Source: Candidatus Saccharicenans sp. (GTDB lineage Bacteria > Acidobacteriota > Aminicenantia > Aminicenantales > Saccharicenantaceae). From it: a DNA stretch of 64,000 nt. How positions within the stretch are numbered: position 1 is the stretch's first letter; every line of letters starts with the position of its first letter. Made by a program: the position numbers and the translations under genes. The stretch is taken from positions 298,915-362,914 of the forward strand of contig JASEIU010000002.1 in NCBI GenBank assembly GCA_030017715.1, given 5' to 3'. This document shows positions 1-9,607 of this stretch, one piece after another. The notes under the pieces are model-generated. The model was not told the DNA's origin. It did no database searches and worked only from the letters and a program-made list of their open reading frames with translations.

Positions 1-425
1 ACGTTATGATTTTCACCCTTCCGGTCGCGGGCCACGGCCAGGCCCAGGGCCGCCGACAGGGCGGTTGAAGCATGACCGGTATTATAAGTATCATGCGGAC
101 TTTCTTCGAGACAGGGGTAGCCGAGCAACCCCCCGAACTGACGAAGACGGGTAAATTCTTTCTGGCGGCCGGTCAATAGTTTGTGAGTGTAGCACTGGTG
201 CCCGACGTCCCAGACAATCTTATCCCGGGGTGAGTCGAAAACATAATGCAGAGCCAGGGTTAACTCCACCACTCCCAGGTTGGAAGCCAGGTGCCCGCCG
301 GTGCGAGAAACGGTCTCGATGATCCTGGCCCTGAGTTCGGCGGCCAGCTCAACCAGTTCTTCCACCGTCAGTTTCTTCAAGTCTTCAGGGCCTTTGATTC
401 CGGGCAGTATCTTTTCCGGGCTCAT
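1..425 (-). CDS. dxs: 1-deoxy-D-xylulose-5-phosphate synthase, N-terminal part (runs off the left edge)
   Basis: This is the first enzyme of the MEP isoprenoid pathway; it condenses pyruvate and glyceraldehyde-3-phosphate using thiamine diphosphate. Only about 141 residues are inside the window. The reverse-strand translation starts [19 protein letters not shown] and contains the family features [33 protein letters not shown] and [17 protein letters not shown], with the conserved histidines of the thiamine-binding region. Its ATG overlaps the stop of the prenyltransferase gene upstream by four bases (ATGA), which points to translational coupling inside one operon. Pairing dxs with ispA and xseAB is a common bacterial arrangement. 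The gene is incomplete only because the window ends. Confidence 0.93.
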   Translation of the reverse strand, partial: MSPEKILPGIKGPEDLKKLTVEELVELAAELRARIIETVSRTGGHLASNLGVVELTLALHYVFDSPRDKIVWDVGHQCYTHKLLTGRQKEFTRLRQFGGLLGYPCLEESPHDTYNTGHASTALSAALGLAVARDRKGENHN

Positions 426-1288
426 GATTTCTCCTCAAACCGGGCTGGCTGGAGTTGGGTGATGAAAAAAGTCAGAAGGTCTGAATCCAGGTCGGCTCCG
501 GCCAGGGACCGGGCGGCTTGCCCCAGCCAGGTTTCAAGAAGTTCCAGCGCCGCCGGCAATCCCAGAATCCGGGCCAGGTTGGGGCGGAAAGCTTTTCCGG
601 AAGAGCGGTCCTGGGCCAGGTCCTGGAGGTCATCGCGGAGCTGGAAAGCCAGCCCCAGGTACAAACCGTAGCTGTCCAGACTCTGGAGCGCGGCCTCCGG
701 GGCGCCGGCCAGCCTGGCCCCGCTCGTGGCCGACACTCTGATTAAACCGGCCGTCTTTCTGGACGCCATCTCCTTGTAAGCAACGGGGTCATGATTGTCA
801 GGACCAAAATTAATGTCCAGCCACTGCCCGGCGACCATCCCCCGCGGACCGGCGGCCGCAGCTATTTCAGCCGCAACTCTGGTTTTGACCAGGTGGTCAT
901 TTTTCGGAGCCGGAGCCGCGGCCAGTATCTCAAAGGCCAGGGTCAGCAGGCCGTCTCCAGCCAGGAGTGCCAGAGCCTGTCCGAACTTTTTGTGACAGGA
1001 AGGTTGACCCCGCCGGAAATCGTCGTCATCCATCAGTGGCAGGTCGTCATGGATCAGGGAGTAATTATGAATGAATTCCACGGCGCAGGCATAGGGCAGA
1101 AGCAACTCCTCGTCGGCTCCGAACTGTTCTCCGCCGGCCAGGAGCAGCAGCGGTCGAAACCGTTTTCCGCCGCCCAGAACAGCGTAGCGCATGGCTTCAA
1201 ACAGTGGCGAATCTTCGCCCGAAAGATAGTTGTCCAGGGCTTTTTCCAGTCGGGCTCGCTTCCGGTCCAGATACAGCGCTGCGTCCAT
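422..1288 (-). CDS. ispA: Polyprenyl (farnesyl/geranylgeranyl) diphosphate synthase
   Basis: A short-chain trans-prenyltransferase that adds isopentenyl diphosphate to allylic diphosphates to make C15 or C20 precursors of quinones and undecaprenol. About 288 residues, normal for the family. [10 protein letters not shown] is the diphosphate-binding segment. [17 protein letters not shown] is the first aspartate-rich motif (D81, D82, D87). The second aspartate-rich motif reads [14 protein letters not shown], with DDLQD in place of the usual DDxxD core. I chose the ATG at 1288. An in-frame TTG two codons upstream (1294) has a slightly better spaced AAGG and is an alternative. Product chain length cannot be read with confidence. 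Confidence 0.93.
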   Translation of the reverse strand: MDAALYLDRKRARLEKALDNYLSGEDSPLFEAMRYAVLGGGKRFRPLLLLAGGEQFGADEELLLPYACAVEFIHNYSLIHDDLPLMDDDDFRRGQPSCHKKFGQALALLAGDGLLTLAFEILAAAPAPKNDHLVKTRVAAEIAAAAGPRGMVAGQWLDINFGPDNHDPVAYKEMASRKTAGLIRVSATSGARLAGAPEAALQSLDSYGLYLGLAFQLRDDLQDLAQDRSSGKAFRPNLARILGLPAALELLETWLGQAARSLAGADLDSDLLTFFITQLQPARFEEKS

Positions 1289-1318
1289 GGCCAATTTAAC
1301 CTTCAGGCCGAGTCCTGG

Positions 1319-1615
1319 TCAGCTTTCCTCTTCGTCTTCTTCCTCTTCCTGAGTGCCTTCCGGGGCGGAAGAATTCAGGTCCTCCGGGTTGAAATCGCGG
1401 GCCTGCAGTTCGCCCCTTTCGTCCTTGAGCAGGATTTCGATTTTCTTTTCAGCCTTATCCAGCTCGGCTCTTAAAAACCTGGTTAACTTGACGCCCTTTT
1501 CAAACAGGGCCAGAGATTCATTCAAAGCCAGGTTGCCTTTTTCCAGTTTGCCGACGATCTGCTCCAGTTCGGCCAGAGCTTTTTCAAAATTCATCTCTTT
1601 TTCTTTGATCGTCAT
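1319..1615 (-). CDS. xseB: Exodeoxyribonuclease VII small subunit
   Basis: The small helical subunit of exonuclease VII, which binds in several copies to XseA and degrades single-stranded DNA to oligonucleotides. 98 residues. The helical core from NFEKALAELEQIVGKLEKG through SLALFEKGVKL is the family signature. The tail after about residue 75 is very acidic (EEEEDEEES). The start ATG overlaps the xseA stop by four bases (ATGA). An internal methionine at residue 8 lines up better with typical XseB starts but lacks this overlap, so I kept the upstream start. Confidence 0.92.
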   Translation of the reverse strand: MTIKEKEMNFEKALAELEQIVGKLEKGNLALNESLALFEKGVKLTRFLRAELDKAEKKIEILLKDERGELQARDFNPEDLNSSAPEGTQEEEEDEEES

Positions 1616-2985
1616 TGGTTCTCCTTGATGAACTTTGATTCGATTTTAACCCGGGGGTCAACCCGGTTGACCCGGCAGTTGAGCTCTCCCCGGTAGAAGG
1701 AAACGATGACCTCTTCGCCGGGTTCCACCTCGCTCGCTTTTTGCACCGGCAGCAGGCCGCCGGCCTTCCAGCAGATCGCATAGCCCTTCTTGATCACGTT
1801 AAGGGGAGAAAGGTTATTGAGCGAGGAGGACAGCCGCTCCCAGTTTGCCTTCAGGTCGTTCAGCCTGATCTGCAACAGATGGCACAGCGTCTGCTTTAAC
1901 TGCTGACTGCGGTTTTTATAATCGGACAGGACCTGTTTCCTGGTCTGGATGGCCTTCCAGGCCCGGTTGTCGAGTTCGTCCACCCTCTGGCTCAGACTCA
2001 GCAGACGATACTTGAAGTTCCTGACGATTCGCTCTTCAGCCAGAAGGTTGACCCGGCTGCGCTGCCTCTCCAGGGAATATTTTTCCAGCTGCCAGAGGCG
2101 GTTGAGGAGGTGGTCGATTTTTTCCCGGAATTCTTCCTCCCTGGAGACCACCATTTCAGCCGCAGCCGAGGGGGTGGAAGCTCTGATGTCGGCCACAAAG
2201 TCGGCGATGGTGAAGTCAATCTCGTGCCCGACGGCTGAAATGACCGGCTTGGTCTTCATGCAATTGAAGATAGCCCGGGCCACGGTCTCTTCGTTGAAGG
2301 CCCAGAGGTCTTCTATCGAACCGCCGCCGCGGCCGACGATGACCACGTCAATGTCATCCCGGCGGCTGAAATAATCCAGGCCCTGAGCGATGTTCCGGGC
2401 TGCCCCTTCACCCTGGACCAGAGAAGGATAGATGATAATGTGGAGTCGGTTAAACCGTCGTTCGATAATCCGCAGGATATCGCGAATTGCCGCTCCGGTT
2501 GGAGAGGTCACGATGCCGATTTTTTTAGGCAGCAGGGGGAGCTTTTTCTTGTATTTGGGGTCGAACAGACCTTCCGCCTGCAGCCTGGCCTTGAGCTGTT
2601 CAAAAGCCAGTTGCAGCGCTCCCTTGCCGCGTGGTTCCAGTTTCTCCACCACCAGCTGGTAATCGCCGCTCTTTTCATAGACGGTTATCCGGCCCCCGCA
2701 GATAACCTTCAGCCCGTCTTTCAGCTCGAAACGGGGGGACAGGTTGTTTTTTTTCAATTCCGACTGGATGCGGCTGGCATCGCTCCGGAACATTACCGCC
2801 CGTAGCTGGGCGCCTTCGTCTTTAAGGGTAAAGTAAAAATGGCCCGAAGCCGGCTGCCGGAGGTTGGAAATCTCTCCTTCCACCCAGACAAACGGAAAGG
2901 CTGATTCCAGCTCCAGCCGGACCAGCCTGGTGAGCTCGCTGACGGTATAAACACGGTCCCTGACTATCAGGCTCTCAGTCTTCAC
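1612..2985 (-). CDS. xseA: Exodeoxyribonuclease VII large subunit
   Basis: The catalytic subunit of exonuclease VII, 457 residues, as expected. It has an N-terminal OB fold (about residues 10-100, with VWVEGEISNLRQPASGHFYF), then the catalytic region with GIVTSPTGAAIRDIL, IVGRGGGSIEDLWAFNEE and ISAVGHEIDFTIADFVAD, then a long helical segment and a C-terminal beta region (KGYAICWKAGG). The start is GTG at 2985, downstream of an AGGAA sequence and inside the ymdB 3' end (11 bp overlap). The ATGA overlap with xseB follows. The gene is intact and ordinary. Confidence 0.95.
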   Translation of the reverse strand: MKTESLIVRDRVYTVSELTRLVRLELESAFPFVWVEGEISNLRQPASGHFYFTLKDEGAQLRAVMFRSDASRIQSELKKNNLSPRFELKDGLKVICGGRITVYEKSGDYQLVVEKLEPRGKGALQLAFEQLKARLQAEGLFDPKYKKKLPLLPKKIGIVTSPTGAAIRDILRIIERRFNRLHIIIYPSLVQGEGAARNIAQGLDYFSRRDDIDVVIVGRGGGSIEDLWAFNEETVARAIFNCMKTKPVISAVGHEIDFTIADFVADIRASTPSAAAEMVVSREEEFREKIDHLLNRLWQLEKYSLERQRSRVNLLAEERIVRNFKYRLLSLSQRVDELDNRAWKAIQTRKQVLSDYKNRSQQLKQTLCHLLQIRLNDLKANWERLSSSLNNLSPLNVIKKGYAICWKAGGLLPVQKASEVEPGEEVIVSFYRGELNCRVNRVDPRVKIESKFIKENQ

Positions 2986-3778
2986 TCTGTTCCTCGGTTA
3001 AAAGCTCACGCTTTATGGTTAGCGCTTTTCCGCTGGCCGGGTCAACGGCCAGGTAAACCGCGCTCAGCATCAGGCCGTCGGTGGCCGGCTCAAAGCGCTG
3101 GGCTCTGGAAGTCAGGAACCGCTGCAGCGCCTGTTCCGGCTTCATGCCGATGACGGAGTTCAGGCCGCCGGCCATGCCGACGTCGGTTATGTAGGCCGTG
3201 CCCCCGGGCAGCAGTCTCTCGTCGGCAGTGGGTATATGGGTGTGGGTGCCGATAACCGCCGATACCCGTCCGTTCAGGTACCAGCCCAGGGCCTGCTTTT
3301 CAGAGGTGGCCTCGGCGTGAAAATCTATTATAACTATCGGAGTAATCGGGGTTATTTCCGCAAGCAATCGGTCGGCGGTCAGGAAGGGACAGTCGATCGG
3401 TTCCATGAACACCCGGCCCTGCAGGTTGACGACTGCCGCTTTTATTGCTTTTTCGCTCTGATAGATATAATAACCGTGGCCCGGGTTGACGGCCGGATAA
3501 TTGGCCGGGCGCAGCAGCCGCCCTTCCTTTTCCATGTAGTTCAGGACTTCTTTTTTGTCCCAGATGTGGTTGCCGGAGGTCAGGACGTCCACCTGGAAAA
3601 ATAATTCCTTGCCGATTTCTTCGGTCAAGCCATTACCGCCGGCGGCGTTTTCCGCGTTGGCCACCACGAGGTCGGGCCGGTATTTTTTCCGGAGTTCGGG
3701 CAGGAACCGGGACAGTGCCCTGCGCCCGGGCCGACCGATGAGGTCCCCGATGAATAGCACTCCGAATTTATCTGGCAT
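2975..3778 (-). CDS. ymdB: YmdB-family metallophosphoesterase
   Basis: A calcineurin-like phosphodiesterase of the TIGR00282 family; the Bacillus YmdB hydrolyses cyclic nucleotides and affects biofilm and RNA decay. 267 residues. Metal-ligand motifs are GDLIGRPGR (D11), [32 protein letters not shown] and [10 protein letters not shown]. It lies directly after rny with an 11 bp overlap. The rny-ymdB pair is conserved in many bacteria and suggests coupled expression and a shared role in RNA turnover or signalling. The physiological substrate here is not known. Confidence 0.93.
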   Translation of the reverse strand: MPDKFGVLFIGDLIGRPGRRALSRFLPELRKKYRPDLVVANAENAAGGNGLTEEIGKELFFQVDVLTSGNHIWDKKEVLNYMEKEGRLLRPANYPAVNPGHGYYIYQSEKAIKAAVVNLQGRVFMEPIDCPFLTADRLLAEITPITPIVIIDFHAEATSEKQALGWYLNGRVSAVIGTHTHIPTADERLLPGGTAYITDVGMAGGLNSVIGMKPEQALQRFLTSRAQRFEPATDGLMLSAVYLAVDPASGKALTIKRELLTEEQSED

Positions 3779-5330
3779 ACTCCACCGCTCTCATCTCTCT
3801 TATGACCATGACCTTGATCTGGCCCGGATAGTCGAGCTCGTCCTTTATTTTCTGGGCGATATCCCGGGCAATGACCATGGCCCGGTCGTCCGAGATTTTC
3901 TGGGCGTCAACGATGATCCTGATTTCCCGTCCGGCCTGCAGGGCGAAGGCCTTGGCCACGCCCTCAAATGAGGTGGCAATCTGTTCCAGTTTCTCCAGGC
4001 GCTGGATGTAGGTTTCCAGCAATTCACGTCTGGCGCCCGGCCTGGCGGCGGACAGGGTGTCGGCGGCCTGGACCAGCACCGCCTCCACCGACGGAAAATC
4101 GATATCCCGGTGATGAGAAGCGATGGCCTGAATGACGGCTTCCGGTTCGCCGTACTTCTTGGTTAACTCCACCGAAAGTTCGGTGTGGGTGCCCTCGTAA
4201 TCCTTATCCACGGCCTTGCCGATGTCATGGAGTAATCCGGCTCTGAGTGCTATGTTGACGTCAGCCCCCAGCTCTCTGGCCATCAGGGCGGCCAGCATGG
4301 CTACCTCTTTCGAATGTTGCAGCACGTTCTGGCCGTAGCTGGTGCGATATTTCAGCTTCCCCAGGTATTTGACCAGCTCGGGATGCAGGTTCTGGATGCC
4401 GAGTTCGTACAAAGTATTTTCGCCTTCCTGTTTAATTTTTTCTTCCAGCTCGGCCTTAACCTGTTCCACGATATCTTCAATCCTGGCCGGATGAATTCGG
4501 CCGTCGGCCACCAGTTTTTCTATGGCCATCCGGGCCAGCTCCCGCCGCAGCGGGTCAAAACTGGAAAGAATGACCGCCTCGGGCGTGTCGTCAACGATGA
4601 TGTCTACCCCGGTGGCCATTTCCAGGGCTCTGATGTTACGGCCTTCGCGCCCGATTATCCTGCCTTTCATATCGTCTGAGGGCAGGTCCACCACCGAAAC
4701 CGTGGTTTCCACCACGTGCTCGGCGGCCGAGCGCTGGATGGCATTGGAAATTATTTCCCGGGCCAGGGACTTGCTTTTTTCCCGGGTTTCTTCTTCTACC
4801 CGTCTGATTGACTGGACAGCCTGTAGCTTGGCCTCGTCTTCAATCTTTCTGATCAACGCGTTACGGGCTTCCTCCTGGGTCAGGCCGGCAATGCGCTCCA
4901 GCTCTTCAGTCTGCTTCTGGAGTGTTTCGGTTATCTTTTGTTCCAGGACCTCCAGCTCCTTCTCTTTTCCATACAGGCGACGTTCCTTGGCCGACAGGTC
5001 TCTTTCTTTTCTTTCCAGGTTCTGGTAGCGCCTTTCCAGGGCTTCTTCTTTATTGAGGAGCCTTCTCTCCAGCTCGCTCAATTTACGTCTTTTTTCCCTG
5101 GTTTGAGCTTCCAGCTCGGCCTGCCGGGCGGCATCCTTTTCCCTGGCTTCGATTTCAGCCTGTTTCTTTATCTTTTCGGCCTCTTCGGCCGCCCTGGCCA
5201 TAATCTCTTTTGCCTGGGCTTCGGCTTGCAGCAGTCCTTTCAGTCCGCGGCTCCTCTTGAGCAGCAGGAAAATAAAAACCAGCAGAATTAATGATAAAGC
5301 GGGAATTCCCGCCATCAGTACGGCCTTCAT
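3768..5330 (-). CDS. rny: Ribonuclease Y (membrane-anchored endoribonuclease)
   Basis: The endoribonuclease that initiates mRNA decay at the membrane. 520 residues: an N-terminal transmembrane helix (about residues 8-24, [14 protein letters not shown]), a long charged coiled coil rich in E, K and R to about residue 200, a KH domain with [15 protein letters not shown], and an HD phosphohydrolase domain with the metal motif [10 protein letters not shown] and a second [10 protein letters not shown]. The ATG at 5330 sits six bases after a strong AGGAGGT (5337-5343); an in-frame TTG two codons earlier is too close to that site. Part of this ribosome-binding site can pair with an upstream strand, as described under the preceding intergenic region. 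Confidence 0.95.
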   Translation of the reverse strand: MKAVLMAGIPALSLILLVFIFLLLKRSRGLKGLLQAEAQAKEIMARAAEEAEKIKKQAEIEAREKDAARQAELEAQTREKRRKLSELERRLLNKEEALERRYQNLERKERDLSAKERRLYGKEKELEVLEQKITETLQKQTEELERIAGLTQEEARNALIRKIEDEAKLQAVQSIRRVEEETREKSKSLAREIISNAIQRSAAEHVVETTVSVVDLPSDDMKGRIIGREGRNIRALEMATGVDIIVDDTPEAVILSSFDPLRRELARMAIEKLVADGRIHPARIEDIVEQVKAELEEKIKQEGENTLYELGIQNLHPELVKYLGKLKYRTSYGQNVLQHSKEVAMLAALMARELGADVNIALRAGLLHDIGKAVDKDYEGTHTELSVELTKKYGEPEAVIQAIASHHRDIDFPSVEAVLVQAADTLSAARPGARRELLETYIQRLEKLEQIATSFEGVAKAFALQAGREIRIIVDAQKISDDRAMVIARDIAQKIKDELDYPGQIKVMVIREMRAVEYAR

Positions 5331-5336
5331 GGGCAA

Positions 5337-5519
5337 ACCTCCTCACCGGACCATAAAGCCAAAGGAGTTGGGGTGAGGTCAGGCCATCACTCTGGAAGGT
5401 TAAAGAGCTCCCGCCCCTTAAGACTGCGGCCGAAGCCACAGAGTTTTCTCTCTGAAAATATCCCGCAATTAGACTCCGGGTCTAATCTATCAAAAGAAAT
5501 CGCCAAAAAATCTCCTGAA
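5337..5519 (-). other. Structured 183-nt leader between zapA and rny
   Basis: This is the only sizeable gap in the minus-strand cluster. Read on the minus strand it carries a 7-bp hairpin ATTAGAC/GTCTAAT (5468-5486), a stable CTGTGGC-UUCG-GCCGCAG tetraloop hairpin (5424-5441), and a 7-bp pairing CCTCACC/GGTGAGG (5341-5347 with 5372-5378) that overlaps half of the rny ribosome-binding site. No coding signal is evident. The position just downstream of zapA recalls the 6S RNA gene of other bacteria, but I could not draw the large central bubble and long closing stem of 6S RNA. A translational control element for rny is the simpler reading. Confidence 0.4.
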
Positions 5520-5849
5520 TTAAGGGGTACGTTTTTCCAGAGGTTCATAATCATTTTCATGTTGTTTAACCTGATCCTCAATCCTGGCCAGTTCCGTCTC
5601 CAGACGGCCCAGGGCCTCTCTCAGTTGATCGATCCTGCTTTCTGAAACATATAGCTCATCGGCAATGTTCAGGGCGGTCAGAACCGCGATTTTGGCCACA
5701 TCCGACGACCGCGATTTCAGGGCCACATCCCGCATCTTCTGATCAACGAAAGAGGTCAACTGGCCGATGTATCTCTCGTCTTCTTCTCCTTTGACGCAGA
5801 TCCTGTATTTATTTCCAAAAATTTCAATCTCGATTATTTTTTCTTTCAT
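5520..5849 (-). CDS. zapA: Cell division protein ZapA
   Basis: A small FtsZ-associated protein that cross-links FtsZ filaments at the division septum. 109 residues. The N-terminal half matches the ZapA fold (EIEIFGNKYRICVKGEEDER, then VDQKMRDVA and a SSDVAKIAVLTALNIADELY helix), followed by a coiled coil. The start overlaps the upstream coiled-coil gene by four bases (ATGA). The pair therefore looks like a co-translated divisome module. Confidence 0.88.
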   Translation of the reverse strand: MKEKIIEIEIFGNKYRICVKGEEDERYIGQLTSFVDQKMRDVALKSRSSDVAKIAVLTALNIADELYVSESRIDQLREALGRLETELARIEDQVKQHENDYEPLEKRTP

Positions 5850-6106
5850 ACACCCAGCTTTTCCATCTGAGTGATCAGGGCTTCTATCCGGCTCTTGATC
5901 TCTTCTTTTTCTTCCTGCAGCTTCTTGAGCTCTTCTTCCAGGCTGCCCAGTTTCCTGAGCCTTTCTTCCAGCTCTTTCTTATCGGCTTTCAGGTGCTTCA
6001 GTTCATCTTTCAGGCGGGCATTTTCCTGGGAAAGCCGGGAAAAATGCTCCACAATCTGTGTTATCTTGCCCTCCAGTATTTTAATCCGCTCCAGTTCGGA
6101 TGTCAA
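5846..6106 (-). CDS. Small coiled-coil protein, ZapB-like
   Basis: 86 residues made almost entirely of a predicted coiled coil with heptads of L, K and E from residue 5 to 83. It starts at TTG (6104-6106) five to six bases after a perfect AGGAGG, which itself lies on the pheT stop codon. Its position immediately upstream of zapA with an ATGA overlap, plus its size, suggests a functional counterpart of ZapB or a FtsB/ZapB-type divisome coiled coil. The sequence is too low in complexity to prove homology. Confidence 0.6.
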   Translation of the reverse strand: MTSELERIKILEGKITQIVEHFSRLSQENARLKDELKHLKADKKELEERLRKLGSLEEELKKLQEEKEEIKSRIEALITQMEKLGV

Positions 6107-6116
6107 TTTAGCCTCC

Positions 6117-8159
6117 TTATCTCAACTGAATCTTAAGGGTGGATTTAAGTTGAGAAATTATTTCCCGCATCGCCCGGTCCACTTCTTCGGTCTGAAGGGT
6201 GCGGGCCGAATGCCGGAAGTAAAACCGGACGGAAAAGCTGACTTTTCCCGGCGCCAGGGACTTCCCCTGAAACCGGTCATAAATCAGGAAATTCTCAAGA
6301 CAGGCTATATTGAGCTTTTGCAGTTGCTGCTGGATCTGCTGGTAGGTAAGGCTGTCGTCCACCAGGAAGGACAGGTCGCGGCTGGTTCCGGGATATCTGG
6401 GAACCGGCTGGAAGCTGAAAGGCCGGGGTTGCCGGCTCAGAAGTTCCTGGAGACTAATTTCGGCGCAGTAAGCCGGGCGTTCCAGGTCATAACCCCTGGC
6501 CAGACTGGCGTTCAGCAGTCCCAGCAGACCGACGAGCTCGTTCTTGACCAGTATTTTAAGGGCCTGGCCCGGTTCAAAGAACGGGTGTTCAACCGGCTCA
6601 AAGGACAGCTGTTCGTAGCCCAGGTAGCCGCAGATGTCTTCCACTGCCCCCTTAAGCACAAAGAAATCAGTTTCCTTTTCTGCTTCCCGCCAGGTCCGGC
6701 CAGACCTGAGGCCCGTGGTCAGAATCCCCAGATTCAGATTTTCGCGATGGACTTCTTCCTCTTCCCAGTAATAGATATTGCCCACCTCAAAAATGTGCAC
6801 GCCCTCGGCTTCCCGGTTGAAATTCCAGACGGCATTTTCCACTAATCCCGGGAGCAGGGATGTTCTAAGGATTGATAACTTGGAGGAAATCGGATTCTGA
6901 AGTTTGATCGGCCGGCAGCCGGTCTGCCAGAGCTGTTCCTTCTCCGGGTCGGCGAAGCTGAAATTGATTACTTCATCAAAGCCGTGGTGGAACAGGACCT
7001 CTTTCAGTCGCCAGACCCGGTCTCTTTTCCGGTCGGCCGGCAGGTCGAATGATTTGACCGGGGTGACGGCGCTCGGGATTCGGTCGTAACCGAAGAAACG
7101 GGCCACTTCTTCCACCAGGTCGGCTTCCCTTTCCAGGTCGACCCGGAAACCGGGTATCTCGGCCGTCCAGACCAGGGGACCTTGTTCCTTAAGTTTGAGC
7201 CCCAGGCCGCTGAGGGTTTTTACCACGAAGTCCGGCTCTATTTCCAGGCCGAGCAGCTCATTAACTCTCCTCAGTCGCAGATTTACGGTGCGGGGCTTTC
7301 TGGGGGCCGGATGGACGTCGAGCAAACCCCTGGAAACTCGGCCGCCGAATTCGCACAGCAGGGAGGCGGCCATGACCGCGGCCGCGGGCGCGGCGTTGGG
7401 GTCGACGCCCCTTTCAAAGCGGTAGGAAGCATCGGTGCTCAGGCCCAGTTTCTTGGCTGTCAGGCGGATAGAAACCGGGTTAAAATTGGCGCTTTCTATG
7501 AAAACATCAGTGGTGGTCTCGGTTATGCCCGATTCTTCCCCCCCGATCACCCCGGCGATGGCCACCGGAGTAGTTTCGTCAGCGATCACCAGCATCTCTG
7601 GATCGAGTTCAGCCGTCTCGCCTTCCAGGGTGCGGATGGCCTCGCCCTTGCGGGCTTTCCGGATTATAATTCTGGCCCCTTTTATTTTGCTCAGGTCGAA
7701 GGTGTGAATTGGCTGGCCGAGAGAAAAACAGACGTAGTTGCTGATGTCGACCACGTTGTTAATCGGCCTGAGGCCGACCGCTTCCAGCCTCTTTTTAAGC
7801 CAGTCAGGAGAGGGGCCGACTTTAACCCCCTTGACCACCAGGCCGCAATATCGCGGGCAGAGCTGGGGATCCAGGATGTTAATGTCGACCATCTCGGCCG
7901 TGGTCTGCGGCAACTCCCGCAGCGGCCAGTTTCTGGTTTTCAGGCTCAGTCCAAGGAGAGTGGCTATTTCTCTGGCCACCCCCAGGTGTCCGAGGGTGTC
8001 GGGACGGTTGGCATAGGTTTCTATTTCGAAGACAGTATCGTCTTCGAATCTGGTGAGTGTCTCAACCATCAGTCCGATCTGGTTCAGACAGTCGGCCAGC
8101 TCCTCGGGATTGAGGTTGAGGTTGACGTATTCTTTCAGCCAGGCGTAAGATATTTTCAT
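6117..8159 (-). CDS. pheT: Phenylalanyl-tRNA synthetase beta subunit, short form
   Basis: The beta chain of the alpha2-beta2 PheRS, involved in tRNA binding and editing. 680 residues, against about 790-800 in E. coli. The N-terminus MKISYAWLKEYVNLNLNPEE runs through GLMVETLTRF straight into FEIETYANRPDTLGHLGVAREIA, so the EMAP/OB-type tRNA-binding insertion (about residues 40-150 of E. coli PheT) is absent. The B3/B4 editing region (KARKGEAIRTLEGE, ADETTPVAIAGVIGG), the catalytic-like core and the C-terminal anticodon-binding domain (VPRYPGTSRDLSFLVD to the end) are present. It overlaps pheS by four bases. Confidence 0.94.
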   Translation of the reverse strand: MKISYAWLKEYVNLNLNPEELADCLNQIGLMVETLTRFEDDTVFEIETYANRPDTLGHLGVAREIATLLGLSLKTRNWPLRELPQTTAEMVDINILDPQLCPRYCGLVVKGVKVGPSPDWLKKRLEAVGLRPINNVVDISNYVCFSLGQPIHTFDLSKIKGARIIIRKARKGEAIRTLEGETAELDPEMLVIADETTPVAIAGVIGGEESGITETTTDVFIESANFNPVSIRLTAKKLGLSTDASYRFERGVDPNAAPAAAVMAASLLCEFGGRVSRGLLDVHPAPRKPRTVNLRLRRVNELLGLEIEPDFVVKTLSGLGLKLKEQGPLVWTAEIPGFRVDLEREADLVEEVARFFGYDRIPSAVTPVKSFDLPADRKRDRVWRLKEVLFHHGFDEVINFSFADPEKEQLWQTGCRPIKLQNPISSKLSILRTSLLPGLVENAVWNFNREAEGVHIFEVGNIYYWEEEEVHRENLNLGILTTGLRSGRTWREAEKETDFFVLKGAVEDICGYLGYEQLSFEPVEHPFFEPGQALKILVKNELVGLLGLLNASLARGYDLERPAYCAEISLQELLSRQPRPFSFQPVPRYPGTSRDLSFLVDDSLTYQQIQQQLQKLNIACLENFLIYDRFQGKSLAPGKVSFSVRFYFRHSARTLQTEEVDRAMREIISQLKSTLKIQLR

Positions 8160-9190
8160 CTTCGGTTAAACTGCCTTAAAAATCTTAAATCGTTTTCGTA
8201 AAATTGCCTGATTTCTGGAATCTGGAAGGCGAACATGGCCGTCCGGTCTATGCCCAGACCGAAGGCCCAGCCCGAATAAACTTCCGGGTCGATGCTGACG
8301 TTCTTGAAAACCTGGGGGTCAACCATTCCGGCCCCTAAGATTTCTTTCCAGCCGCTGCCTCCACATACCCGGCAGTTCCGGTCCTGTCCGCCGCAGACAA
8401 TGCATTCTATGTCCACCTCGGCCGAAGGCTCGGTGAACGGGAAGAAACTCGGCCGGAAGCGCAATTTTATTTTTTCTCCGAACAGGGCTTTAAGGAAGTA
8501 TTCCAGGGTTCCCTTCAGGTGAGCAAAGGTTATGCCCCTGTCGACCACCAATCCCTCTACCTGATAAAACATCGGCAGATGGGTGGGGTCGGGAGTTTCC
8601 CGGCGGAAGACTTTCCCGGGGATTATTATTCTAATGGGCGGCTTCTTTTTTTCCATCACCCGGATCTGAACCGGAGAAGTGTGAGTTCGGAGCAATAGCC
8701 GGTCGTTTATGTACAGTGTGTCCCAGCTGTCCCGGGCCGGGTGGTGGGGCGGGAAATTAAGGGCTTCAAAATTGTAGTAATCGGTTTCGATCTCCGGGCC
8801 TTCTTCCACAGAAAAGCCCATGGAAACAAAAATTCGCTCGATTTCTCTCTGAAACAGAGTGATGGGATGTGGGGCGCCCCAGTAGAGCTGTCGGCCGGGA
8901 AGGGTCAGGTCCTCAAGCTGTTCGACTCTGGCCGGAGCCTGCAATTTCTGCTCCAGCTCGGCCAGTCGGTTCTGGATTTCGGATTTCAGCTCGTTGAGCA
9001 TCCGTCCGGCGCTCTTTTTTTCTTCCGGGCCCAGAGTTTTGAACTCTTCGAACAGCAGGGTCAGATGGCCTTTCTTCCGGCCGAGGAACAGCTGGCGCAG
9101 TTCTTCGACTCCCCGCGCCTCCTTTACCCTGGATACCTGGTCGGCGAAAAGGCGACGGTAATGTTCTATCTTTTCCAGCAGGTTGCTCAT
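8156..9190 (-). CDS. pheS: Phenylalanyl-tRNA synthetase alpha subunit
   Basis: The catalytic subunit that attaches phenylalanine to tRNA-Phe. 344 residues, as expected. An N-terminal coiled coil (about residues 1-95) precedes the class II core: motif 2 (FRRETPDPTHLPMFYQVEG), RFRPSFFPFTEPSAEVD and motif 3 (GWAFGLGIDRTAM). A four-cysteine loop CIVCGGQDRNCRVCGGSGW lies in the core, as in many bacterial PheS. pheS follows rplT after 8 bp and overlaps pheT. Confidence 0.95.
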   Translation of the reverse strand: MSNLLEKIEHYRRLFADQVSRVKEARGVEELRQLFLGRKKGHLTLLFEEFKTLGPEEKKSAGRMLNELKSEIQNRLAELEQKLQAPARVEQLEDLTLPGRQLYWGAPHPITLFQREIERIFVSMGFSVEEGPEIETDYYNFEALNFPPHHPARDSWDTLYINDRLLLRTHTSPVQIRVMEKKKPPIRIIIPGKVFRRETPDPTHLPMFYQVEGLVVDRGITFAHLKGTLEYFLKALFGEKIKLRFRPSFFPFTEPSAEVDIECIVCGGQDRNCRVCGGSGWKEILGAGMVDPQVFKNVSIDPEVYSGWAFGLGIDRTAMFAFQIPEIRQFYENDLRFLRQFNRR

Positions 9191-9198
9191 GGCCCCGC

Positions 9199-9555
9199 TC
9201 AGACCTGGGCTTGCTTGACTTTATCCACCAGAAAAGCAAATGTCTGGGGCGCGGAGACGGCGATTTCTGCCAGTATTTTCCGGTCGAGGTCGATGTTCAG
9301 GGTTTTCAGTCCCTTGATAAACCGGCTGTAGGACAGGCCGTTGGCTTCGGCCGCGGCTTTGATTCTGACAATCCACAGCTGGCGGAAATCTCTTTTTTTA
9401 GCCCGGCGGTCGCGATAGGCGTACTGCAGGCCCTTTTCCACAGTCTCCTTGGCCGTGCGGTAATTACTTTTTTTGGTTCCCCAGTAACCCTTGGCCAGTT
9501 TTAATATTTTTTTTCTGCGGGCTCTTTTCTTGGCGCTTCTTTTTACTCTTGGCAT
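9199..9555 (-). CDS. rplT: 50S ribosomal protein L20
   Basis: A 118-residue early assembly protein that binds 23S rRNA. The start [19 protein letters not shown], the segment [16 protein letters not shown] and the globular C-terminal half ([20 protein letters not shown]) are diagnostic. It lies in the classic infC-rpmI-rplT order between translation-factor and synthetase genes. In E. coli L20 represses this operon; I see no clear L20-binding fold here. Confidence 0.97.
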   Translation of the reverse strand: MPRVKRSAKKRARRKKILKLAKGYWGTKKSNYRTAKETVEKGLQYAYRDRRAKKRDFRQLWIVRIKAAAEANGLSYSRFIKGLKTLNIDLDRKILAEIAVSAPQTFAFLVDKVKQAQV

Positions 9556-9607
9556 GGACGCTTCTCCTTTTTAGAAATGATGTCAGCAGTCAGTCTGGAA
9601 GGCCTGC

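Noticed and set aside
3768..5336. rny starting at TTG 5336.
   Set aside because: The TTG is directly against the Shine-Dalgarno; the ATG at 5330 has six-base spacing and the usual RNase Y N-terminus.
5337..5519. 6S RNA gene downstream of zapA.
   Set aside because: Position fits, but the long closing stem with a large central bubble could not be drawn; kept only as a structured region.
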